From positions 395,327-459,326 of the forward strand of contig KB722737.1 of NCBI GenBank assembly GCA_000349905.1: a stretch of 64,000 nt of DNA, in the 5' to 3' direction. This document shows positions 13,192 to 23,574 of the stretch, in pieces. The stretch's first letter is position 1. Every line of letters begins with the position of its first letter. The notes below the pieces were generated by a model, which did not search any database, was not told where the DNA came from, and saw only the letters and a program-made list of their open reading frames with translations. This DNA comes from Volvariella volvacea V23 (lineage: Eukaryota; Basidiomycota; Agaricomycetes; Agaricales; Pluteaceae). Made by a program: the position numbers and the translations under genes.

Positions 13192-14215
13192 CGAGCATGC
13201 ACTGAAAAAGGAGTTACTGTTACATTTGTAGATTTTTCTTCCCTGATCTCTGGGTAACGACGTCATGGTGTCTTCGTTTTTTTTTCTGCTGGTAATCTGG
13301 GCATCTGTAGTCACCAGATCCATCCTCTCGTTCAAGTTTTCACCATGCACACATTTTCTACTCCCTCTTCCATGACCCTTCTCATTTGCTACATGCTTTG
13401 TCGTTATGGGTTTGGTTTCATTTGCTTGGGATCGACTTGGCTCACCTATATAACTCTTACTCTAGTTGCACCTGCACACCATCCTCTCCTCTCTCCGTTT
13501 CCACACTTTTTAGCATGTCTGCTCTCACACATCTTGCTTCTTTATCCGAATCAATTAGTAATATCCATGACCCATTTTTAACGGACATACGGAATCAAGC
13601 TTCCGTTCAAACTCACGCTCATTAACTTGGTCCTCCTACGTTCTTCTGCACCATCTTTTTGATTTTCTCTGGCCTTTCTTTGGTTTCTCGATCTCGCATG
13701 ATCTAATTATCGAATCACCGACAGACAGATCTTCATATTGCCACCTTTGTCATTCCCTTCCCAGGCGGTGTCAGATTGTACAACTATTCTAGCAGGGAGG
13801 ATACTTACTGAAACTTCTGTTCTTTGGTCGACTCGGATTCGCTTCACTGAAATTGGACTAGTCATTTGATCACTCTCCTTTTCTTTCTATCCCACAAAAT
13901 AAATAGGCATTGACTGCTAGTCGTCCATGGTTCTTTCCTGCCTGTTGCACATATTTACGAACGAATGACATTCGCTGCGATGCTTCTGCTTCTGCAAGGA
14001 TCCCCCGGTTACCAGCACTGCCTTCCCCACCCCACCCCTTCCCACTCCCACACTCATTTGTCTGTTTCATTTTATTTCCTCTCGCTAATCCGCTACTCAG
14101 TGTGTGTAATAGATTTGGCCTATCCGTCAATCGTCAATGGACTTTTATATATTTACTCGAATTTATAGATATTAACAATACAACCCTCGTATGGATAAGG
14201 AAATACCATTAATAA
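13192..14215. other. Intergenic, convergent 3' region of about 1 kb
   Basis: Long T- and C-rich stretch between the disordered-protein gene (+) and the P450 gene (-). A TATA-like CTATATAAC at about 13445-13453 sits about 60 bases before an ATG at 13514 that opens a 37-codon frame (see findings). Nothing else looks coding. Confidence 0.4.
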
Positions 14216-16412
14216 TCAGCGGCCCTCCGTCTTCCGTGGGGTGAACACCAAATGCACCTTGGGATCAGGTAAAATGGCACCGTTGAACACCAGGTTCTTG
14301 GGCCTGACAGGGCGTTTTGGCACAAATCTAAAGTCGTAATTTAGGAGTATGTGCGCCAACATGACTTTCAATTCCGTCTGTCAGGAGTTCGCCGTTTGCA
14401 CAGGAGGAATTCAAGGCATGGCAGATAGGTATGTCAGGGCAATTGAGCAAAATCAAATGGCAAGCCAGAAAAGGCTGTACGTACCGCAGCAAAGAAGCGA
14501 CCGGCACAGGCGTGGCGACCTATCAGAAAGCAAGTTTGGTTAAGATCTGAGAGATGAAGGGGATAGCACCTCGCACTTACCAGCTCCAAACGGCAAGTAC
14601 TAGAGAGCCCGAACACCAATTAGCGAGCTGGGCGGAAACGATCAAGCTTGACAACTTACATGACTATCAACAGTGGCAAAACCATACTTTGTGTCGGTAT
14701 CTTCCAGGTCACGCAACTTGGAAAAACGAAATAGATCACACTGGCGTGGATTGGGGTACACCTCTGGATCAAAATGGACTGCATGCATATCCACTGCGAC
14801 CCTATACCCTGGGGGGACCCAACATCCATCATCAAGCTGATAACCATTGATCGCATAACGTCCTAGGGCAACTGGAAATAGGAAACCTGTCAACGATCAA
14901 TTGACTCCGTGAGGGTGGGCTACTTACAGTGCATCAGACCATACACCCTACCCACTTCCCGCAAGGCACTATCGATCTTGCGGAATTTCAATAGGGCGGT
15001 CTTGGTCCAACCCCCTTCTGCTTCGAGTGCCATAACTACCTCCGATCTTATCTCGTCGAGAGTTGATTCGGGCAGCATAGCTAGTTCAAATAAGGTCTGT
15101 GTGATGAAAATCGATCTTTCATCTTGCGTGAGTCGCTTGCGTACGAGATGTCGTAATTTAAGAAACCTACGACGTGTGTATACTTCCGAAATTCATATTC
15201 ATGATGCGCATGGCGATGCCTTCAGTCGTTTCACCCGGAGGTGCGTTCTTGATGAGATATTCTGCTAGTATACTCTATCCATTCTGGGGGTCAAATACTG
15301 CGATCTGTATGAAAGAACCCGTGCTTACTGGCTTTTCCTCCAAGCTCTCCCGCTCCTTCAAATAGCGGTCGAGGAAGGGAACAATAAACTTAAGCGGTGC
15401 CTTTTTTCCGCCAAAGGCAGACGACAGCACGAAATAGATGATTCTGAATACACCTCAGCTACAAGGAATGGTGTATACGTAGGCACCTACGGTCTCAGGA
15501 GAGATGGGGCCCAGGCAATAAAAGGGGCCATCATAGGTGTTGTCTCCGAGAACCGGACAATAGCATGTAAAAAGTGATCATTTCGCCCCAGTCCGGTTCC
15601 AAGTAAGGCCCTATTGCTGATCCTTGCTATTAGGTAGGTCACCCTATCGAATACTGGGATGGACATCGATTCTGCGCCGTTGAAGGGTTGAGATCCCTGT
15701 AGACCTAGGGAATAGCATGAAGCGCTCACTTTTCTCGTCACTAAATTTGAATAACTCATCAAAAGCAAGCTTGGTTTCTTCAAGTAGCTCTGAAATCAAG
15801 GAAGGTAGTGCTCTGGTTAAATCGGTTCTGACAACTGTCGCCTGATATGGATTTTGTAACTGAGCAGCATTCATTGTATAGGGTAGCTGTAGGTCCTCGT
15901 CCACTGCCATATGTGCGCTGAGCTATGAAATCGTTAATCCTTCAGTTTGTGGGATCGGATATGCGAGACTCACAACAGCATCTGGACTCGACCTTACTCT
16001 CTCGGTGTATTCAGGTCCTAGCACGAAAATAGGGCCATTCTGCTCAGCTGTCAATTCAAATTTTACTGTCCAAGGGCGAGGAGAACAAACCAAGGTTNNN
16101 NNNNNNNNNNNNNNNNNNNNNNNNNNNNNNNNNNNNNNNNNNNNNNNNNNNNNNNNNNNNNNNNNNNNNNNNNNNNNNNNNNNNNNNNNNNNNNNNNGGC
16201 ACGGCAAATGGCCTACCACCAAATGCCTCCCTTCCTTCATTAATTATAGACTCCGCATCCAAGGTATATTGGGTCGCCGCTATGATATACCCAATCACAC
16301 CAGGTCTCCCGACTCTCGGCACACCACCTGAATACGATATGGCACGAACAAGCCGATAGTAGGTTGCCCCTACCAAAGCGACGACAACAGCGAGGAGGAT
16401 AGGGAGTGTCAT
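14216..16412 (-). CDS. Cytochrome P450 monooxygenase (interrupted by assembly gap)
   Basis: Membrane-anchored haem-thiolate monooxygenase, probably ER-bound. The N-terminus is a hydrophobic anchor (MTLPILLAVVVALVGATYY). The K-helix ExxR appears as DSALREVGR within the stretch WTKTALLKFRKIDSALREVG. The PERF-like region is ALGRYAINGYQLDDGCWVPP, and the haem-binding loop is YLPFGAGRHACAGRFFA, assembled across an intron, with the Cys thiolate ligand present. The product ends VHLVFTPRKTEGR. The overall style resembles fungal ent-kaurene-oxidase-like P450s, but the substrate is unknown. The run of N at 16098-16197 falls between FGGRPFAV and VKFELTAEQ, near or inside an intron, so coding sequence may be missing. 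Several I-helix exon junctions (15150-15480) are not resolved. Divergent from MND1. Confidence 0.9.
16098..16197. other. Scaffold gap (100 N) within the P450 gene
   Basis: Exactly 100 undetermined bases, the standard placeholder for a gap of unknown length. The two flanks do not resemble each other, so real sequence may be missing here. Confidence 0.95.
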
Positions 16413-16960
16413 GAGAGTAAGGTAGAACCCCAGACTTGCACAATAGTCCGGAGTTTGTTCTGCACATCAATTTACAGGATTTTGCTACAGTGGATCAGGG
16501 CTCGCACGCGCACACCATTGTGATGAACCTAATTGCGGCTAGTGAAGATGTGATTGCCGAATGGGGTATGACAGAAATTCCATACCAGTGGTGCTCTGTG
16601 GTGCAGGCGGAATTTGGTGGACGGCCTCACCTGCTGCGACCGCTCCTCGCAGTAGATGCCTACCCAAATCGTCTAGGAATCCCAGCCCTGAATATCGCAC
16701 AACCTTCCGCAGACGATTGCGCTGAGAAGTAGAGATCCACTCAGGCTTGCCCCACGACAGCTGTGGGCTTAGTCCGCTTGGGTACACACGTTCCAAGTTG
16801 CAGCACGTGTATGCGCGTACGCCGAGTCGCGGAAGGACGGGCGACGGGCTCGTCTCGATTTTAAAAATCGGGTTAAATGCGCTCGGGGCCACGTGACAGC
16901 ACCCACCAGGGGCTCCAAGCCTTCACCGCTTTTGAACTCGATTGAGTATTCGAGATCGTC
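16413..16960. other. Divergent promoter region, P450 / MND1
   Basis: Shared upstream region of two divergent genes. It becomes GC-rich towards MND1 (CACGTG-like core at about 16805 and a second CCACGTGAC at about 16890, possible bHLH-type sites). Short open frames here have no family signature. Confidence 0.4.
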
Positions 16961-18001
16961 ATGGTAAGTCGATGCCCTCCCGTTATACCCGAGAACAGCA
17001 TCGGATCAGAGAAAAGGCCCCTCGAGGTTTATCCGCAGAAGAAAAAAGAGTCAAATTGCTTGAGATCTTTCACGAAACGGTGAGAGTGACGTCCTCCCGC
17101 TTGGATACCAAATAACCGGTCTGTGATCAATTAGAAGGACTTTTATCAGGCAAAAGCATCATATATGCGTGCATAATTGCGTTTCTAACCATTGATTAGC
17201 TCAAAGAATTAGAAAAGTTAGGCCCAAAGCTCAAAGGAATCGGTACATTCTGGATTCTTACCGCGTTTCTGCTCCATCATTCACCCCTCCACACAGTATC
17301 TCAATCAGTGAAAGATGTGCTGCAATCACTCGTAGATGATGGGTTGGTGCAAGCCGACAAAATAGGATCCTCCAATTGTAAGTGGGTTCCAGCCATCACA
17401 TTTAGCCCTAACCCAGAAACCGGCGAAGTCTTCTGGAGCTTTCCATCGCAGCAGGGTGCCCTCGTAAGTACCCCTAAATCACCATCGTGGATATTAAGCG
17501 CATTGTGAGTCGTCATCGCCGAATTTAGGTGACAAATCGCTTGCAGGAAGCCAAGGGGGCTCGTGATAATTATCAGGCTCAACTCGCGGACCTGCAAGCG
17601 AATATCGAGAGGGAGAAATCTGCGAAACCAGATTCAGTGGGTTGATCACAAGATTGAGTTAATCTGCTCACTTAGCTGCCGCCAGGGACCCCGTACCATT
17701 GCTTTGGCGACACTAGCAGATTTAAAGAAGACGCTTTCCCAAAAAGAGAGCGAATTAGCAGCGTACAGCCATTGCAATCCTGCCAAAGTTGAAGAAAAGC
17801 AGCGAGCAGTGTTTTTAGCTCGAGAGGCCGCGTGTAGATGGACAGGTTAGTATTAGCGGATACCGAGCATTCGCCCACGCTTATGACCTCCGAGATAATT
17901 ATGGGATGCTCTTGGCCTACTTCACCCGTCAAAATAATATCGACGCATCGGAGGTTAGGAAGTTCCTGGGCATAGACGAGGATTATGAAGACCTATCGTG
18001 A
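16961..18001 (+). CDS. MND1: Meiotic nuclear division protein 1 (MND1)
   Basis: Partner of Hop2; the heterodimer stimulates Dmc1/Rad51 strand invasion in meiotic recombination. Spliced exons give APRGLSAEEKRVKLLEIFHE, TKDFYQLKELEKLGPKLKGI, VSQSVKDVLQSLVDDGLVQ and KIGSSNFFWSFPSQQ (winged-helix half). A coiled-coil region follows (NRLQEAKGARDNYQAQLADL; DLKKTLSQKESELAAY), then REAACRWTDNYGMLLAYF and RKFLGIDEDYEDLS at the end. The length matches the family. The structure is unusual: the start codon stands alone before a 53-nt intron (16964-17016), a 15-nt exon (17135-17149) encodes KDFYQ, and the intron after it (17150-17199) starts GC. An intron ending CCTCCGAG rejoins RWT with DNYG, so the apparent stop after RWTG is not real. 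Confidence 0.95.
17135..17149 (+). other. 15-nt micro-exon of MND1 followed by a GC-AG intron
   Basis: The fifteen bases encode KDFYQ, which links FHET to LKELEKLGP as in other MND1 proteins. The acceptor before it is CAATTAG. The donor after it reads CAG|GCAAAA, with the intron ending GATTAG at 17199. Confidence 0.85.
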
Positions 18002-18523
18002 CGTACACGCGTCAGTGGCGCTATTCGGATTGCCTCCATTGAGTTGGCAACTCCCAAAGAATGCCGAAGATCCCTTGGAGCTGATAGCGAGGACTATATG
18101 TTGTTAAAGTATCCCCTTGTGGTAATTCGTGTCGTCGAAAAGGCACGTGGTAACGGATTTTCCTGAGGTTGGCGTGAAAGGTGGACGTTTTCATAGCACC
18201 GCAAGCACCGGGGCCGAGTATGAGGTGTCTGGATATGTTGCCATCCCATTGCCCATATGATGGAACGCGAGATATGAAATGGCAGCGTTACCTGGAGATA
18301 AAATAATCGAGTATGTTTTAGGTAATTTCGGGTCCTTTCTCCTCCCTATGCTCCCGATACAATACGGCTTCAACAACCCACTGGGCTTGCGGTGGTTGGT
18401 ATAAAGCCCATGACCTGAGAAACGATGCATAAGAGTCGTCATCCTCATCCGCGATAAGACAAGCTCAAAATCACAGTGAAGGTAAGTTACCTATCCCTTA
18501 CTGCGTTCCAATCCCGGATCACC
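18002..18523. other. Intergenic, no feature seen
   Basis: Sequence between MND1 and the single-exon orphan gene on the same strand. No open frame with coding character and no repeat was seen. Confidence 0.4.
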
Positions 18524-19114
18524 ATGGTAAAGGGTATGTCACAACAAGCACCAGAGCCAGACGCGATTCGGCAGCTTGAGACTGCAAGTCCGCCCAGAGC
18601 GTTGAGTCTGAGCAACAGTCAATTTCTGCAAGTCGTGGAGGATATGGGGCACATGGAGCCATACGAATATATGAGCACGCGCACCCTACAGCTCGTGTTG
18701 AAACACGACCTCATGCCCAGTAACCTCCGGTACTTGCAACAGCCTATGAATTCAAAGCGCCACGATGTTTATCCTGCAACATTGGAGGAATACACCAACT
18801 TAGAGATCGTCCTTTCGTTGTTGGATATATATTTTCACCTTCTCCGACAGTTCCACCTTTGTATTGGAGATGACGAAACGGCAGACGAGATCGTTCGTGG
18901 CATGACCCATTACGTAGCGCACCTCCGGACACTGAACGAGATCTACGCGTGGAGAACCGTGCTGTTGTATCATATGGCATTCCACGAATTGAGGCGCCGG
19001 GAGATGAAGCGTGGCTTTTATGGGGGATGGTTAACAGAAGACCCGGATTTGATGAAACGAATATATGACCTGGAGGAAAGTGGTGTAGTTGGCGGTGCAC
19101 TCCCCTCTGTGTAG
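18524..19114 (+). CDS. Single-exon orphan protein, 196 aa
   Basis: Not recognised. An uninterrupted frame from the ATG encodes 196 residues, which is unusual beside intron-rich neighbours. Composition is protein-like, with amphipathic helices: LEEYTNLEIVLSLLDIYFHL, RGMTHYVAHLRTLNEIYAWR and AFHELRRREMKRGFYGGWLT. There is no signal peptide, no convincing membrane helix and no metal-binding motif. An in-frame non-ATG extension reaches back to 18476, with a GTAAGT just after it that could be a donor, so a short upstream exon is possible. It may be a lineage-restricted gene or the remnant of a larger element. Confidence 0.5.
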   Translation: MVKGMSQQAPEPDAIRQLETASPPRALSLSNSQFLQVVEDMGHMEPYEYMSTRTLQLVLKHDLMPSNLRYLQQPMNSKRHDVYPATLEEYTNLEIVLSLLDIYFHLLRQFHLCIGDDETADEIVRGMTHYVAHLRTLNEIYAWRTVLLYHMAFHELRRREMKRGFYGGWLTEDPDLMKRIYDLEESGVVGGALPSV

Positions 19115-19990
19115 CACCCGCAGGTCAGAGAAAATGCCCAACTATAGCGTATCCTAACCTACCTCGACTCATATACATTATCTAGTCTCGTCGAAACACT
19201 GCCAATTTGATAACTTCGGACCGACATGCATCATTGCAGGATTGAAAGGAGCCCTGGAGCCGGTCAAGTGACTCGCCTTGAGCGAATATTGACGAAACCA
19301 CCACAGGGCCACGCAGGGTGTTGGCGTCCCGGTAGAGGAGCGTCGACGCTGATGATCCTAAATGAAGTGCAGAGCAAGCATCAATCCGAGTCTTATGATG
19401 CACTGCGTGGTAGGGCATTAGGCCCGGAAACTCCGGTGGCGCCCCGCATTCTGATGCCAAATGGGTACACCATAATTGCACACAACTTTTCAGGATGATA
19501 GCGAGACAAGTGGCGACTGCAGACACTGGGCGTGAGCTCGACGACTGCCAAACGCCAAATGCCATTAGCTTGGAAGACGAGCGTGGGTTAGGGGGCCCAT
19601 CAGGTTCGAAGGGCGTCCGTGAGTGGTTCAGGGACTCGGAATGCCACAGGTTCGGGCTGATGGGAAGCAGATTAAATCTCCAGAGAATCGCCTGGGATGG
19701 GGATTCTCGAACGAGCAGAGCAGTAATCAGATAGTAAGGACTGAGTTTGGGACAACAATAGGCTATAGAGAGGTAGCAACGGGTAACAATGGGGATGAGA
19801 AGGAGGCAATGGGAGCAGCGGGGGGTGGAGGCGGGGATCAAGTGATCAGAGGAACACGTGCTTCAGGTTGTGCAGGTGCCAAGCAAAAGCGGACGAGTTG
19901 CCGTTGGCACCGTTGGCTGCTTTGGTCTCGAGAAATTTCGTCCAGTGGCACCCTCGCCATCGCATATTCCGTGTTTCGCCCAGTCTCGCC
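19115..19990. other. Intergenic, upstream of the Zn2Cys6 gene
   Basis: About 0.9 kb without a gene I can support. A 219-codon reverse-strand frame (19182-19841) is open but has the Ser/Pro/Cys/Leu mix of chance translation and no family signature. The region probably carries the promoter of the transcription-factor gene. Confidence 0.4.
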
Positions 19991-22900
19991 ATGTCTCTCA
20001 GCCCGTCCAACTCGGTGTCCAACGGCTCTGAATCCGCCTCAAAGCGTCGCAGGACCGGCGACATGATCAACTCCCCCACGGAGACTCCGGCCCAGCCCCA
20101 GTCTCAAGCTCAACAGCCAGCCGTCCACATCCCAAAGAGAGGCGCTCGGGCCTGTACCGCCTGCAGAAAAGGCAAAAACCGATGTGAAGGCGAGGTAGGC
20201 ATCAATCCTCCACCCGTTAGACCGTCCCGCTCCTGCTCACTGGTCCGCCTCCCCCGACCGGCCCGGCTCTTATCTGCAGGCTCCTTGCAGGCGTTGTCAG
20301 CTCAGCGGAACCCAGTGCATTTTCGAAAAGCCGGAGAAGAAAAATGCGCAGGCTATGTCCAATGCCAGCGTGGAGTGCGTTTTGGATTCATCCCATAATT
20401 TACCCAGTTTTCTGACAGCGTTCCCAGGCGTCTTTCCCGCCTCGAAGGGCAGTATTTGGTATGATTTTTCCTTCTGGTTTTCTGTGTAATCGTGCGATGA
20501 GGTTTGATGTAATTCCCAATTTCAAAGGTCATGCAGAGTCAAATGATTGGGATGCAGTCGTCCCTGGACCGGATTCTGGTCACTCTGCAGAGTCAATCAA
20601 ATACCCAGCCTCCTGTCGGCTATCCAGCTGGTCTTGCCCCACCGCCTGCAGGATTCCCGGGCCAGAATCAGCATCGCCCCGGCTACGATCTGGGTGCGGG
20701 GTCAGGGGAACGAAGGGCATTCCCGCCTCTGCCCGGGTTCGCACCACCCGTGAGTTCCTGCTTCTAATAACACCGCGTTCTGCCTTGACCAACACCTATG
20801 CCCAGCCTCACAAATATGCGACCTACGGAATTGTACCCAGCACCGCACCGTCGTCTGAAGACGAATCAGAGGAGACCCTGCCCCGTACCGCATTGGGAGC
20901 GCCAATTGAGGCGCTCCAGGGACTGGCTAATGCAGCAGCTGAAGCCGCGGCTGCTCCATCTGCATCTCCACCAAGGTTCGTAAGCTAGACCTACATATTC
21001 TCTCGTCTTGTTCAATCGTCGCGCAGAGTGAAGAAGAGGAAGCGAGCCGAGCCTATTCCTCGCAATGCTTTCCCACATGTCGTTGAAAAGGTCTGCTTAC
21101 AACTACGCTGCATATACCCAATGTCCTTATATCATACAGGGCCTTGTTACAGACTCAGAAGCCAGAGAGCTTTTCAATATGTGAGGAGTCCTGACAAAGC
21201 TGTGCCTATGCTGCTCCTCACTCCATCTCAGTTTCTTTGCAGGGTGCCACCTGTTCATTCCATTGTTCGACCCAGCCTACGACACCTATGAAAGTCTCAT
21301 GGAACGTACCCCTTGGACCTTTGACGCCATTCTGGCAATCGCGGCCAAGATTCGAAGCGGGAATGGTCCTCTAATCCCTACTTTCTACAGGTGTCTCGAG
21401 GAGGCGCAGGGCATTGCCCGCTCCTCCCTATTTGGCCCAGTGGTGCGAAAGGAAGCCGTGCAAGGTCGGAATTATTTTTTCGTGGCATTTGAGTGCACTA
21501 TCTGATTAATCTACAGGCATGCTGTTATTAGCCGCTTGGAGCACGAATGGGTGGCTTCCTAGTGGGCACGCCATGCGGATGGCCCTTGATCTCGGACTAC
21601 ATAGGGCGTTAGAGAAGCTTGCTGAGGACAATAAACAGCGCACGCAGGAGGAAGAGCGGAACCTAGGTGCGTGCTCTCGTCCTCGAAGCGATAACTCCAT
21701 ATACTTACATTGCCATCGAAATTATAGTTGTGTCAGCACGCATTTGGCTATGTCTCTATTGGTTTGATCATCAGTTGAGTTCCTCGATGTTAATGTCCGA
21801 GGTTTTGTGTACGACCTCTGATTCTTTTGATGCACGCCAGGATGAGCCTTGGAACGGGTCGTCCGATTGTCCTTCGCGACGAGAATTCGATTCGTCATTG
21901 TCGTATCCTGTTGAACCACCCCATGGCATCTCCCACTGATGTCAGATTGATTGCGCTTGTTGAGCTCATTGCGCAAAAGAGTCAGTATCATACTCCAGCC
22001 CGTGGGGGTGGCCACTAACGCTTGTTTATTGTAGCCCAAATTTATGAAACTTTGGTCTCGCTTAACGGACAAGTCAACCACAATACTTTGGCCTTCATTC
22101 GTCGCGCCAATGTTGCCCTCGACAAGTGGTGGCAAGAGCACGATGAATTACACCGTCAGTATATTTCAAATCTAGTGCTGTGCATCGAACTAACGACTGT
22201 CCAGGTCAAACTATGGACGAGAATTCTCTGCTTCGAAAGGTTCTCGCGGGAGAGCTTCATTACGCAAAATTATGGGTTGTCTGTGTAGCCCTTCGCGGCG
22301 TCGCTTGGGACAAGATGCCATTCGAACAACGTGAACTAGCGTTCCAAGCGAAGGACGCTGCCTCAAACTGCCTTAGCATTTTCTTGACTTCATCCGAGTA
22401 CAGGTATAGTGTCTTGATTGACTCATGCGATTTATTAGCTAATTCACCCGACTTAGAGCTGCTCTTCGCTACGCCGTTCACGATAGTCTCGTTACAGCTG
22501 CCTTCTCCGGCCTCTTCTTACTCAAGATGGCTAACCTATTCCCTACCGAGTTGGACTTGGTAGCCATCGCGGGTCAAGTTGAACAACTTGCTCAATTACT
22601 CTCCGATGTCGCAGCCGAACGGTGAGCTATTCGCTATCGCCACATCCGCTGACTCTGACCTCCGTCAATCCTTCACAGATATGCACTAACTTTACGCATC
22701 ATGTTGGCGAATCTCCGTCGCAAGGTCGCCAACCTGGGCCTCGGCATTAGCACTCCCGCCCCAACCATGCCACCGCCACAATTTGCAGAAAATATGATAG
22801 TATCGCCTACGACCTACGTGGACCCAGCTCTACCAGCCCCTTTCACCATGGAAGAACTCGGTTTCGTGTGGCCCAGCGATCGTGGAACCTTCAATCCTTC

Positions 22901-23093
22901 TGTCATTCCTGTTTGGTTGCAAGAACAAGTGGGTTGTCTCTTGATTTCAACAAGTGCGATCGATGCTGATCTCTATCTTCAGAGCCTTACGGATCTCGGA
23001 CTTCCCGTTAATGGCTCGGATGGAATCTTCTTGAATATGACAGGGACAAATGGTTGGACGGGAGATTTTGCGCCCATGCCAGAGGCTTGGTGA
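19991..23093 (+). CDS. Zn2Cys6 fungal transcription factor with Fungal_trans domain (prtT-like)
   Basis: DNA-binding regulator of the fungal binuclear-cluster class. The cluster spans a splice site: ACTACRKGKNRCEGE joins APCRRCQLSGTQCIFEKPEK, giving spacing C-x2-C-x6-C-x5-C-x2-C-x6-C. A basic tract (SKRRRTGD) precedes it. A short linker and coiled-coil dimerisation segment follow (VERLSRLEGQY; MQSQMIGMQSSLDRILVTLQ). The middle homology region begins GLVTDSEARELFNM and continues with CHLFIPLFDPAYDTYESLME, WLPSGHAMRMALDLGLHRAL, IWLCLYWFDHQ and MSLGTGRPIVLRDENSIRH. The C-terminus is an acidic/aromatic tail ending FAPMPEAW, a possible activation segment. About thirteen introns interrupt it. The layout recalls the protease regulator prtT, but targets cannot be told from sequence. 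Confidence 0.93.
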
Positions 23094-23574
23094 GCATATA
23101 TGTCCATTTCCGCTATAGGACGACTACTATATTTTCTTTGATATGAAGTGCCATTCTTGCCATGTGATTGAGATTTGAAGAAAAATCGGCGCAAGTGATG
23201 CTCTTTCTGTCCGCCCGTCTAATGAGCCCTTTGGATATTTATGTTCTGTTGTGTATGATAATCTTAGTCTTTGTACTGCGGTATTTGCCATAACCATAAG
23301 TATAGTAGTCAACTCCTTTTTTGCTTTTACCTCGTTTTATTATCAGTTAACCAACTCTGATGCAATTACGAATCATTAATGTGGCATGAATTGAACCTGG
23401 TCCGATCATGATGACTAGAATACGACGAGAGCGACGAAGTAGACGTAGACAGAGGACAATAGGATCCGAAAGGAAAAGGGAGTCATGATCTAAAACTGCG
23501 ATAAAGCGCACTTCCAGAAGGGATAAATGCATGGGGTGGGATCAGCAAAGAATATATTCCACAAGTCCGAGATT
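23094..23574. other. Intergenic, convergent 3' region
   Basis: 3' space between the Zn2Cys6 gene (+) and the W2-domain gene (-). AT-rich, with no coding signal. Confidence 0.5.

Noticed and set aside
17846..17900. Apparent frameshift near the end of MND1 (stop after RWTG)
   Set aside because: A 51-nt intron from GTTAGT to CCTCCGAG joins RWT to DNYGMLLAYF in frame, matching the family, so no frameshift is needed.
19182..19841. 219-codon open frame on the minus strand
   Set aside because: No family signature; residue mix typical of chance translation; it overlaps plus-strand frames of equal quality and no splice pattern extends it.
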